From NCBI GenBank assembly GCA_023525715.1, contig CM042012.1, positions 115,052,298 through 115,116,297 of the forward strand: 64,000 nucleotides of DNA, in the 5' to 3' direction. Made by a program: the position numbers and the translations under genes. Shown one piece after another: positions 22,915 through 32,892 of this stretch. Source of the DNA: Cichorium intybus (taxonomy: Eukaryota > Streptophyta > Magnoliopsida > Asterales > Asteraceae). The notes under the pieces are model-generated. The model worked only from the letters and a program-made list of their open reading frames with translations, was not told the origin of the DNA and made no database searches. Numbering within the stretch: position 1 is the first letter of the stretch; the number at the start of each line of letters is the position of its first letter.

Positions 22915-24014
22915 TGACAACGCCTAGTGATATCAAGTATTTTAGGCGTTGTTGAGCCATGTTCTTGGTCAAATTATATCAAATATGCATGGGTATTCTC
23001 ACTTTTCGTGTCAGGACTTGTCTGGAGAAAAAGAACAGAAACAGGGACTAAAAGTGTACAAAAAGGAAAAAGTATGGAAAGAATGAAAAATCAAGAGAAG
23101 ACGTACGCGCGCCGCGGATTTATCTCCTGCGCGACGCGGATGTAAGGCGGTGGAATACATTTGAATGACGAAAAAACGGGGAACGGATAAGTACGCGCGC
23201 CGCGGATATCACATTTGCGCGGCGCGGTCACGGGAAATTTGCAACTATAAATAGAGGCATTTCCAGCCGAAAACCCTAGCAAAGACCTGGTGTAAACATC
23301 GACCTAGAAGCTCTTTGACTCGAGGATTCCATTTCAGAAGCTATAATTTGGTATTTTCATGTTTTGGATTTTATTTCATTTTAGTTAAACATTGTAAGCT
23401 TTGAGTTGAATCTTTGGGTGTGACAACCATTGAATTCTAGCTTAAGGTTCTGTTTTTAAGTAGTTTTGGTTACTGATTTGATGTTTGGATATTGGTTTGA
23501 GTGAATGAAATCATTCGGTTACCTTAAATATTGATTTTTCGGTATTTCGGATGCTTATTGGAGTTTTGATTGTTTGATTGTGATTGGATTTTGTTTGTGG
23601 CTTGGTTAGGACGGTTTTCCCTTGCTGAAAACAGTAGCTAACTTAGTTATATTGAGCATTAAATCTTGGCTATTAACTGTCTCATAGAACTGTTAGTTAT
23701 TAGCTAGTTTATGCTGTGCTTGGTTTTGCTAGTTTGAATGCCTTCAATTGCTCCTGATTCAGAGATGTACTTCTGAGTTCAGAAAGTAACTAGGTCATTT
23801 GGACATAGCTAAGCTTGGCTTGGGTGTTGAATATTGCTTTGAGGTAGAAAGATAGAAATTAGTTCCTCCGACTATAGCCGTGACACTATCAGTTGGTAAT
23901 CTCTCATCTAGGCTAACCACGTAGCTCCTGTGGATCGACCCTGACTCCACTATACTAGTGAATGTTAGGTTATTTCTTATTTTTGACCGCATGACGACCT
24001 CTGCGTGTACGTCA
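22915..24014 (+). repeat. 3' LTR, complete (1,100 bp)
   Basis: Begins TGACAACGCC and ends GTACGTCA. TATA box TATAAATA at 23246-23253. Nearly identical to 16011-17070 over the shared part. Confidence 0.95.
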
Positions 24015-24757
24015 AGTACATGATGAGGAAAATAGTGACAGTTCAAAAAATGATAGATAAAAGTTCAGGCATACTTACACCAACAGCACAAAAGTTGTTG
24101 GATAAAGTCAAAGAACAAGCAAGTATGTGTACATGCATTTTCAATGGAGGAGGGAAATATCAGGTGACAAGTGACCATTATGAACAATTTGTTGTCGATA
24201 TGCACAAATGTGTTTGTTCATGTAGAAAGTGGGAGATTTCAGGCATTCCTTGTAAACACGCAGTGGCTGCTTTGTGGGATCAAGTAGCTAATGGAGAATT
24301 GGTAAGTCAACCTGAGGAGTTGGTTCATCCCTGTTACCGTATGGATACATGGAAGAGAATGTATTGTTTCAAAATTGAACCAATTAATGGACCAGAAATG
24401 TGGCCAAAATCGCCTTGCCCAACAACAATATTACCTCCAAAACACCATGTTCAGGTAACTTTATTTGGAAATCTGTGTTTACATAATATAATAATTGATG
24501 AAAAACTAGTTAAAAATACGAGTTTATGATTGTAACAGGTTGGAAGACCCCAGGTTAAAAGAAGGAGGGGTATTGATGAGTATGAATCACAAGGGAGTCA
24601 ACAACCTGTTAACAGTCAACCTAGTGGTAGTGGGACCAAGATAACACGCAAGTTTATCATGATTAAATGTAGAAAGTGCAAGAACCCTGGACACAATGCA
24701 AGATCTTGCAAAACCAAAGTACTTGGAGCATCCTCTGTACAGGGAGGAGTGAGATGA

Positions 24758-25480
24758 TTTGTGATGGGAGCTTGACAGTTGGAAGGGTGAGTTGAAGGTT
24801 GTGTAAGATGTGTATTTGAATTGAGTCCTTGATATGTTTGGTTAGGTTTAATGGTTTAGACAATTATGTTTGGATTCAAGTTTTTAGACTCATGATGGTT
24901 TTGTTACGTTAAGACAAAATGTATGGTTATATTAAGTACTTTATTTGTTTGACTTGTTTAGTTATAAATATGAACCTGTCAAGAAATCATGCTTGGAGAC
25001 CTATTAGTAAGACAAACATGTTGTATTACATGAACATGTTTACATGTAATAAACCAGTCCCAAAGTTGGTTGCTTAAACTAACACCGATTTAAATGGAAG
25101 TTTGCTAAATTGCATAATATATTAGGCAGATGCCATTACAAATGGTAACATGATAAGGTATGTTTTACTGGAGCAAAGTAGGTTGCTATACTTGATATAA
25201 TGTTACATAGTAGCTTGCTATAACGCGAAGTTTGAATATTGTTAGGCTTTTATATGCATTTGATAAGGACAGAATAACAAACCATATAATAGTCATATAT
25301 AATACCAAGCACATCTATTCATTAATATCCGAAAGTGTTTTTAAAATTACAGCCCATGACCTATTTGATACGTACAACCAAAAACCCCAAAAACCAAAAC
25401 TAAACAACTTGCCCCCTTTATTTACCAATCCTGCAACCCCTAAACCCCCAAAACCTTCACCTACATACTTACTCAACCTT
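24758..25480. other. MULE-2 central non-coding region
   Basis: Lies between the 3' ends of the convergent transposase and coiled-coil genes. AT-rich, no ORF supported, probably 3' UTRs. Confidence 0.5.
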
Positions 25481-25795
25481 CTACCAACCAAACTCAGGCT
25501 GATAAGCCACTTCCTTCAGCTTTTCTTTGTAACCCTCAATCTCCTGGAGAAGAGCCTGTTGCATCTCGAACAACTAGATGTACATGCGAGAAGTCTTTTG
25601 TTTCGAGTCATCGATGACTTTCTCCGCTTGGACATAGTTCATCCAACTAGGTCTGGTTTCCAAAGCTTCGAACATGAGGTTCTTCCTTTCTGTGTCCGCA
25701 TCCAACTTTTTTAGGATTTCTCCAATGAGGCGTCGATTGATCTCAGCGGTCTTCATCAAACTTTTAAGCAAAGCTTCAAAGTCCTTGCCCTTCAT
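25481..25795 (-). pseudogene. MULE-2 coiled-coil accessory ORF with one nonsense codon
   Basis: A 105-codon frame from ATG 25795 to TAG 25481 with an internal TAG at 25574-25576. It starts MKGKDFEALLKSLMKTAEIN, continues with charged helical sequence (RRLIGEILKKLDADTERKN), contains SWMNYVQAEKVIDDSKQK, and after the stop resumes LFEMQQALLQEIEGYKEKLK. It aligns with the MULE-1 ORF at 11249-11559 along its whole length, including the region after the stop. No known domain is seen. Its conserved place, between the GRF gene and the transposase 3' end and on the GRF strand, argues that it was part of the element's functional gene set before decay. Confidence 0.6.
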
Positions 25796-26398
25796 CTTCT
25801 TCGTTGTCGATGTTGTATGTGATACAAATGTCGTGTTAACCTGCTTTTATAATGATATCTTCGAGGATCCTTTGGCGGGTAGAAAACAGACGATTGAGTG
25901 GAACTACATTTAATGTTCCTGATATGAAAAGACGTCTATAGGGGCGGAAAGAAGTCTGCAAGACCCACATTTGACTTCCCGATTAACCCTAATTATGTGG
26001 GGACTTTTTTTGGTAAATCATAGTGTTTTTAATATCTAATAAACGTATCAATGTAGCAAATTAAATTTTTTTGGTAACGCCATATTAAATTTAACATTGC
26101 CAAGTAACTTATTGCAACTAATTTCCTATTGCATTGTAATGTATACAATGATTCTAAACTAAATTATGAATATCAGTTGTTATTAATTTTCCTGCAAACA
26201 TTAAGATTACATAATATTGTAATCCTCAAACACTACTAGATAATTTTCTTTGATAATTTAACGTCTATTAATATAATAAGAACACATTTGCTAAACAAAA
26301 GACTTACAATTAAGAACGAGGTAAACATACTTTAGTATCCGATATATTTTAATACCCAAAACACTTGAAGGTTAAAACCTTCAAAAACCTAGCTTAAA

Positions 26399-26692
26399 CT
26401 ACTCAAATATGGTGAACATGGCGCAACATATGAAAAAAATCCACGACATAACCAGTGCAACCTTAAACATCATGGCCCCTCGAACTTCACCTTCAAGCCT
26501 TCTAATCTCCACCTCCAGGTTCCGCCTACCGTGTAACAAACCGGGTATAATCAACGTTGACCTCCGGCACATAGGAGGATCGATCCAGGATATAAAACCA
26601 CATCGAGTACATCTCCAAAATCTTCGCCCAGGATTCTCGTTTGTCCAGGAAGTGCACATGTACGCCATTGTTCCACAAGCACAACGAACCAT
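26399..26692 (-). CDS. MULE-2 GRF zinc-finger protein with C-terminal membrane segment
   Basis: 97 codons, intact, starting MVRCACG. The GRF finger is complete: CACG, TSWTNENPGRRFWRC (with the Gly-Arg-Arg-Phe core), CGFISWIDPPMCRRS. It is followed by IIPGLLHGRR, a Glu/Arg-rich helix (EVEIRRLEGEVRGAM) and a hydrophobic segment VALVMSWIFFICCAMF, ending TIFE. It is clearly homologous to the MULE-1 protein, sharing RRFWRCTRCGF and DPPMCRRS exactly. The finger is kept while surrounding positions vary, which suggests that protein function was selected. The gene starts about 200 bp inside the right TIR and reads toward the transposase. Function unknown; nucleic-acid binding at a membrane or in complex with the transposase is a guess. 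Confidence 0.8.
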   Translation of the reverse strand: MVRCACGTMAYMCTSWTNENPGRRFWRCTRCGFISWIDPPMCRRSTLIIPGLLHGRRNLEVEIRRLEGEVRGAMMFKVALVMSWIFFICCAMFTIFE

Positions 26693-26889
26693 TGTTGATG
26701 TCTAAGACTCTTCTTTTGTGATCTTATAAATGATTTATGTAATCGATTGTGTTTGTTGGATCTCTTAAAGACTTATACAACTCCCGCCTATATAATGCAT
26801 CATTTTCACATAAAAAGACTTCCTTACCCCTTCATATTTTTCAAATTTTATTTGTTAACGGGAAGAAGTAACGGTCTAACAGACCCTTA

Positions 26890-27011
26890 TTCCCAGTTGG
26901 ACCATTATTGCAACAAAATCTTTATATTGGACCATTTTCGTGGCTTTTTGAAAAGTTGGTCGATTATTGCAATTTCATGCAAACCACATGGACCATTATT
27001 GTAATTTACTC
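26890..27011 (-). repeat. MULE-2 right terminal inverted repeat
   Basis: Inverted copy of 13027-13148. The target duplication TAAGATTTT follows at 27012-27020. Confidence 0.93.
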
Positions 27012-27384
27012 TAAGATTTTAATATTTTGTTTTTCCACTTTAGACATGATGACGAAGGTGTAGCAGTCACACGAAAAATGTTGAAGCTTCACGACTGAAG
27101 TTGAAAAGTTAGTTCTCCGGCCAGCGAAACTAAAATCCGATCAATTTGGGAAACCAATTTCAGCGGATCATAGAAGGATCATGAACCTGATGAAGTGAAC
27201 GAGATCTCTTGAACTAAAACCCCCCAATTTATTCGCATCTCCTTCAAAGAATTTCGCAGTTTTCATTCAAAACAAGTCGGTGATTAATCCATTTTTATCC
27301 AACAACCAAAGACCTCCGATTCCCAACTGAGGTTTGCTTTTATCGCTTAAAACTTCCAACAAGTTTCTCGAACGTATTTCTACC

Positions 27385-30300
27385 ATGGCGAGTCGAGAAT
27401 CGATGATGGCTAAACTCCTAGGGCTTATATTACTAAGCTGCATGTATCATCAATCAGCAATGGGTAGGTTCGTAGTCGAAAAAAACAGCTTAACAGTTAC
27501 TTCTCCTGAATCCATCAAAGGAAACCACGATAGTGCCATTGGCAACTTCGGTATTCCTCAATACGGCGGTAGTATGGCCGGTACGGTCGATTACCCTAAA
27601 GAAAACAGAAAAGGTTGTCGGAAGTTCGACGAATTCGGGATTTCTTTCAAGGCCAATCCCGGTTCCCTGCCCAAATTTGTTCTGCTCGATCGTGGAGGTA
27701 TGTATACTATACACTCTGTAACCTAAATTAGTTGATAATTTAAGGTTGGAGATCTTCGTTTGTATCGCACCTTTTCTTCTAATTTGTTTCTTGTGATACG
27801 ACAAATCAGCTTAATGTTTTCTAATCAACTGTCACAATCTTATCATTGTTTAATCGATCGATTTTGCAGTCTCCTTGGTGTCCGATATTTGGATTATTCA
27901 CTGTTTTTGTTTGCAATCCAGATTGCTTTTTTGCTTTAAAAGTTTGGAACGCCCAAAACGCTGGTGCTTCAGCGGTTCTTGTAGCAGACGACATGGACGA
28001 ACCACTAATCACCATGGACAGACCAGAAGAAGACGGTTCATCTTCAAAATACATCGAAAACATAACAATCCCATCAGCATTAATCACAAACAACTTCGGT
28101 GAAACCCTAAAAAAAGCAATCAAAAACGGGGACATGGTAAACATAAACCTCGATTGGAGGGAATCTGTCCCACATCCAGATGATCGTGTTGAATATGAAC
28201 TATGGACAAATAGCAACGATGAATGTGGAGTTAAATGCGACATGTTAATGGACTTTGTAAAGAATTTCAAAGGGGCAGCCCAAATTCTTGAAAAGGGTGG
28301 ATATACCCTTTTTACCCCTCATTATATCACATGGTATTGTCCTCAAGCGTTTACAATTAGTAAACAATGTAAGTCACAATGTATAAATCATGGAAGGTAT
28401 TGTGCACCTGATCCTGAACAAGATTTTAGTACGGGGTATGAAGGAAAAGATGTTGTTATTGAAAATTTAAGACAATTGTGTGTTTTTAAAGTGGCAAATG
28501 AGAGTCAAAAAGCATGGATTTGGTGGGATTATGTTACCGATTTTCAAATAAGGTGTCCCATGAAAGAGAAGAAGTATAATAAAGAATGTGCTAATGGAGT
28601 TATCAAATCTTTAGGTAAATCTTGTTTATTTCAGTATCAGGTTTTAGGGTTTAGGGTTTTGGGTTTTGGGCTCCATGTACCTGATTTACATCTGACATGA
28701 TGTTATGGGGCAGACAGTGTGTGCCAGTTCAGGGGTTATTGGAATGATAATCTTTTTTTGTGGAAAATTAAGAATTTACAGGTTGGATGGTATTTTTTAT
28801 TTTTATTTTATTTTTGTAGGGCTTGATTTGAAAAAGATTGAGAAGTGTATGGGGGACCCTAATGCGGATTTAGACAATCTTGTTCTTAAAGAAGAACAAG
28901 ATGCTCAAGTATGTTTTTTTTTTTTTTTTTTTTTATTTGAGATGTTTATGTGATGTTTTTTTTATTGTTATTTAGGTTATTTAATTAATTGAGTGGTATG
29001 TTTTTTTTATTAGATTGGAAAGGGGACAAGAGGTGATGTGACAATATTGCCCACACTTGTTGTTAATAATAGACAATACCGAGGTTAGTTTTTTACACAT
29101 GCTTATGTTTACTTAGAGGGGGGAATGGAATGGAATCAACCATTCCATTCCTTCCCCGATTCCATCATACCAATTACATTCCAAAATCTTCGGTCACAGG
29201 AAAGTTAGAAAAAGGTGCTGTTTTGAAGGCCATTTGCTCTGGTTTTGAAGAAACAACTGAGCCCGCTGTTTGTCTTAGTGATGGTACCCTTACAATTTTA
29301 ATTTTATAAAAAAAAAATATTCACAATATAATAATATTTAAACACATTTTCTTAACAGATGTGGAAACAAACGAGTGCTTAGACAACAATGGTGGTTGCT
29401 GGCATGATAAATCCGCCAATGTCACTGCATGCAAGGTATACATTTCATATCTCATATCTCCCAAATTTATAAAATTTCTAAAATTTATACTTTTATATTT
29501 TTTTTAAATAATTTCAGGATACATTTCGTGGAAGAGTTTGTGAGTGCCCTTTAGTTGATGGAGTACAATTCAAAGGAGATGGTTACACCTCATGTGTAGG
29601 TATAACATTAACATAAAAGCACTTTAATTTCATTATTATGTCTTCAAGGGCATTTTGGTAATTTAATATATATTTATAGCAAGTGGGCCAGGGCGTTGTA
29701 AGATTAACAACGGAGGATGTTGGCATGAAAACCGAGATGGTGATTCATTCACAGCTTGTCTGGTTTGTGCTCTCTTTCTTTTTCACTTAATATACACACA
29801 AGGGTAATTTGGTCATTTTACTTGATATACTAAACTACATGATCTAACAGGATAATGAAAATGGGAAATGTGCATGTCCTTCAGGGTTTAAAGGCGATGG
29901 TGTGAAAAGTTGTGAAGGTAAATTTTATATTTTTTTGGATGTTAGATGTTTCTTTGAAGGGCAATTTGGTAATAAATGAATTATTTAAAACAGATATTGA
30001 TGAATGCAAAGAGAAGAAAGCATGTCAATGTCAAGAATGCAGTTGTAAGAATACATGGGGAAGCTATGAGTGCACTTGTAGTGGTGATCTTCTTTATATA
30101 AGGGACCATGATACTTGCATAAGTATGTTTTTTTTTATTCACTCTTTAATTTTGAATTATTTGAGTGTTTTTTCTTTTTTATTATAAATGATGGTTTATT
30201 GTAGGTAAGACAGCTGGCAAAGGTAAATCTTCATGGACTGCCATGTGGATGATTTTATTGAGCTTGGTGATGGCGGGAGGTGGTGCGTATCTTGTATACA

Positions 30301-30690
30301 AGTATAGATGGAGGGTAAGTATGTAATTTATTGATATTGTGAAACTTGTTTTTTGGAATGTAAGGGTAAAATGGTCATTTAGTCTCATGTAAAAAAAACG
30401 TTGTGTATACAACACTATGCATCGTTACCCATTCAGCCACTTTATAGGAGAAAAAAAAAAAAAAAGCAAACCCTAAGTGACTAAATCGGTAAAATGATAA
30501 AAGAACATTTTGTTTTTCTTTATTTATTTATTTATTGAAATTCGAGTGCATTGGTATCTAACTTTTTACCTATTTGACCATTCTTTTTCAGTCATACATG
30601 GATTCGGAGATTCGAGCAATCATGGCACAATACATGCCTCTTGACAACCAAAGTGGAGTGGTGAATCATGTAAGCGAGAATCATGTGTAA
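27385..30690 (+). CDS. VSR: vacuolar sorting receptor (VSR/BP80 family), complete
   Basis: Twelve exons: 27385-27697, 27922-28614, 28820-28908, 29014-29083, 29200-29283, 29359-29435, 29518-29599, 29680-29762, 29851-29917, 29994-30122, 30205-30314 and 30592-30690. All have GT-AG introns and total 1,896 bp, 631 residues, the normal VSR length. Order: signal peptide (about 1-26, LLGLILLSCMYHQSAMG), PA domain (FVLLDRG..., KVWNAQNAGASAVLVADD), central Cys-rich domain (NDECGVKCDMLMDF, YCPQAFTISKQC), EGF-like repeats (CLDNNGGCWHDKSANVTAC, CKINNGGCWHENRDGDSFTAC, calcium-binding DIDECKEKKACQC), a single membrane span (about 568-592) and a short tail with the YMPL sorting signal at about 613-616. VSRs bind NPIR-type sorting signals of vacuolar proteins and cycle between trans-Golgi and prevacuolar compartments through AP complexes. 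The tail (SEIRAIMAQYMPLDNQ) is like Arabidopsis VSR1/3/4. The start has a good context (ACCATGGCG). MULE-2 ends 373 bp upstream. Confidence 0.95.
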
Positions 30691-31285
30691 AAAGACATAA
30701 TTATCCCTTAAGAGTTGTTTCTATATCTAGTGAGGAAGATCTTTACACTTTACACACATCTTTAGAACTTTAGAAAACTTGGTCCCACCCAATTTGTATT
30801 GGATTTAAGGGACAAGATTTGAGTAGAAAAGTGATCTTATAATGTCCGTCGCGTTATAGTTTTCTGTGTATGAGGAGGGCATTCATGTCTTTTGTCAAAA
30901 TCAGACATCAAGGGCAATCCTCATTCCTTTGTCCCATCTTTTTGGGTGGGATAAAGTGTAATTTTCATTTTGTAAACATCAGTTACAATCACACAGTCCA
31001 ATACATGTCAAACACAGTACAAGGCTGTCATATTTTGTTCTGTGTAACAAATGATGACAAGAATCCAAGAGAATCAAAGAACAAATCGACAATTTTCATT
31101 AATCAAGAAATGTTCATTACGAAGAACTCAAGAAAAAGCTCATATCCATAAACATTCAAGTTACCATGTTCAATAAAAAAAAAACCAAAAAGGTTGAACA
31201 TAGAATCATTTTGTCATGGACTAAAAAAAACCTTTGAGTATTAAATAAATCAAAAAAAGGAAATGTAGAATTATGGAAGCATGTA
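30691..31285. other. intergenic between convergent VSR and bHLH genes
   Basis: About 600 bp holding the 3' UTRs of both convergent genes. No other feature is supported. Confidence 0.6.
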
Positions 31286-32284
31286 TTATGTTGGTGAAGG
31301 GAGTTTGATGTCAAGACCAATGTCCATTCCATTATATGCAAGTGGAGCATACATCCATAGATCATCAGAGCTTAAAAGCTGTAAATAACATGAAATTAAT
31401 AAGTTTTATTTTAATTTATGATATGAAAATAATGTGAATTTTTTTTTATGATATTGTTTTGTTTGTTATTGTTCACTAACCTTGATTTGGAGTTGCAAAA
31501 ATTTGACATATTGAACAGCTTCCTCAAGCATTGTGCTTATGTCAACCTTCATTACCAAAAAAAATATTAAAACGTTTCTTTTTTTAGAAAAAAACAAATA
31601 TAACCATTTCTGACTTTTCTCAAAAATAACCACCAATTTCACAATATGCCACTGCAAAAACTGCTGTTTGCATGGCCTCTACGAATAAAATATATCAAAA
31701 AACTAAAATTGCTTTTTAAATGGTCTCTACAAATAAATATATTAAAAAACTATAAATTTTATATACTACAAAATTTTTTCTTCAAATAGTGCAAAATTAT
31801 TCTTCATAATCAATATTTATTTTATCAAAATTGGAAAGCTTTGGGCTATTTTATGACAAATCGTATACAAATTTGGCTAGATTTGTGTTTTTCTCTTCCT
31901 TTTTTCGTTAAATGGTACTTAAATAAAAATAAATTAAAAAAAAAACAAGTGCTTACCTTTGTACCATTAGGGACAAGACTTTGTAATATTCTTAACCTTT
32001 CATTAATCCTCTCTCTTCTTTTCTGCAAAAGAAAAAAACAAGTTGCTTTATCAGTTTCTGCAAAAAGGTAAAATGGTCATTTAGTCTCATGAAAAATGAG
32101 TTCAATTTAAATTACCAACCTTGGCATAGACACTTTGACTATCCGTTGACCCTGAACTTGCTCTTTTCTTGCCATTTGAGTTCACCATTGATCTTGGACT
32201 TAAATCTTGCAATCTATTTAACTCATCATCTGAATCATTCATTCTTGTAAACTTTGTCTTTTTCCAACCCATTTGAACCTACAC

Positions 32285-32322
<38 letters not shown>

Positions 32323-32811
32323 ATCAAAAACAATCACATTCAAGATTTAGTAAATTATATAAACAAAATTGATCTATTTCAATTTTCAACATACATCATC
32401 ATAGCTACAAGAACGTTTCTTAAGATTTGGGGACAAATCATTATACTCAGCTCGTTCCTCTTCCATTTTTGAGAAGAAAGGAATGACAGAAATACCCTTT
32501 TCACTGCCCCTTGAAGAGTCAATCGAGAGGTAACTTTCCCCACTTGAAGTGGGAAAAAAGACGGTATTGGTATTGCCATCCGTATAACTGATATTTGCAT
32601 TGTCTGAAATGGAAACTGAAGCTTCATCTTTCATGGTGGATTCATGGTGTGACCAAAATGGAGAAAAAGAAGAATCTTGAAAGGTGGAAGCTTTTGGTAA
32701 TTTAGTTGAAAAGTTACCAAGTAATTGTGCCATAAAATCAGCATCTTCACTTACATATGTTCCACTAAAGTAGTTTCTTTCTCCTTCTAAAAGAGTAGAC
32801 ATAGACTCCAT
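31286..32811 (-). CDS. bHLH transcription factor of the RSL class II (root-hair) type, complete
   Basis: Five exons in transcript order: 32811-32395, 32278-32120, 32022-31957, 31546-31481 and 31378-31286, total 801 bp, 266 residues. The N-terminal half is poorly conserved and acidic. A basic stretch (NSNGKKRASSGSTDSQSVYA) leads into the bHLH at about 188-236: KRRERINERLRILQSLVPN (basic region, helix 1, loop) and VDISTMLEEAVQYVKFLQLQ (helix 2). The C-terminus LLSSDDLWMYAPLAYNGMD is diagnostic of ROOT HAIR DEFECTIVE SIX-LIKE factors (Arabidopsis bHLH54/84/85/139, RSL2-RSL5). The basic region keeps the H/E-R-R-type contacts for E-box DNA. These factors drive tip growth of root hairs downstream of RHD6/RSL1. 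The two 66-bp exons splitting the bHLH are typical. Intron 1 contains a 38-base A-run (plus strand 32285-32322). Which RSL member this is cannot be decided. Confidence 0.93.
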
Positions 32812-32883
32812 TTTTATTGCTGAAAATGGAAATGAAAGAATAAATGTTTTGTATATGTTATTGGAGTTAACAGTCGAGAGAAG

Positions 32884-32892
32884 CTATATATG
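32884..32892 (-). promoter_or_regulatory. TATA box of the bHLH gene
   Basis: On the minus strand GCATATATAGC lies about 75 bp upstream of the start codon at 32811, a usual distance allowing for a short leader. Confidence 0.55.

Larger units (their letters stand above)
16011..24014 (+). mobile_element. Athila-like LTR retrotransposon derivative lacking RT and integrase
   Basis: A TG...CA element with 5-bp duplication AGTAC (16006-16010 and 24015-24019), inserted in exon 3 of the MULE-2 transposase. LTRs: 16011-17070 (5', truncated) and 22915-24014 (3', full, 1,100 bp). By eye they differ at four substitutions and two single-base indels over about 1,060 bp, so the insertion is young. The 5' LTR loses its last 40 or so bases and the junction runs straight into gag, so primer-binding site and gag 5' end are deleted. 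Inside are gag-protease (17071-19930) and an Athila-type ORF-1 (20681-21897). No reverse transcriptase, RNase H or integrase is present between 19931 and 20680. It must be non-autonomous, or was deleted after insertion. Confidence 0.92.
13359..24757 (+). pseudogene. MULE-2 transposase (mudrA-like), intact frame except LTR-element insertion
   Basis: Exons: 13359-15500, 15578-15827, 15898-16010 joined to 24020-24454, and 24539-24757 (TGA). If the LTR element and one AGTAC copy are ignored the exons total 3,159 bp, all in frame: 1,052 residues. Domains in order: PB1-like N-terminus (SLEIYHGGHF, near residue 60), long acidic linker, FAR1/MULE-type region (HTCLQTRQANTFTQGYIA; LSYMKVFRTKQLA), MULE catalytic domain with LGLDGAFMKGPYPG (Asp about 646), FVLDRQK (Asp about 710) and CEVFNAKI (Glu about 811), SWIM finger CSCRKWEISGIPCKHAVAAL (about 900-920), and CCHC knuckle CRKCKNPGHNARSC (about 1024). 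I chose the ATG at 13359 because an adenine-rich context precedes it and the homology to MULE-1 starts soon after. The product cuts and joins MULE ends in the nucleus; the insertion now disables it. Confidence 0.92.
13027..27011 (+). mobile_element. MULE-2, Mutator-like element, 9-bp TSD, holds nested LTR element
   Basis: Both ends begin GAGTAAATTACAATAATGG reading inward, and the inverted repeats are essentially identical for about 118 bp (13027-13148 and 26890-27011). A perfect 9-bp duplication, TAAGATTTT, flanks the element at 13018-13026 and 27012-27020. Contents: transposase gene 13359-24757, split by an Athila-like element at 16011-24014, then minus-strand coiled-coil (25481-25795) and GRF zinc-finger (26399-26692) ORFs. 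Without the nested element MULE-2 would be about 6.0 kb. The outermost 12 bases are shared with MULE-1, but the rest of the TIR differs, so the two belong to different subfamilies with the same cargo. Confidence 0.95.

Noticed and set aside
27490..28270. Minus-strand reading frames across VSR exons 1 and 2
   Set aside because: They are antisense shadows of the VSR coding exons and have no family resemblance.
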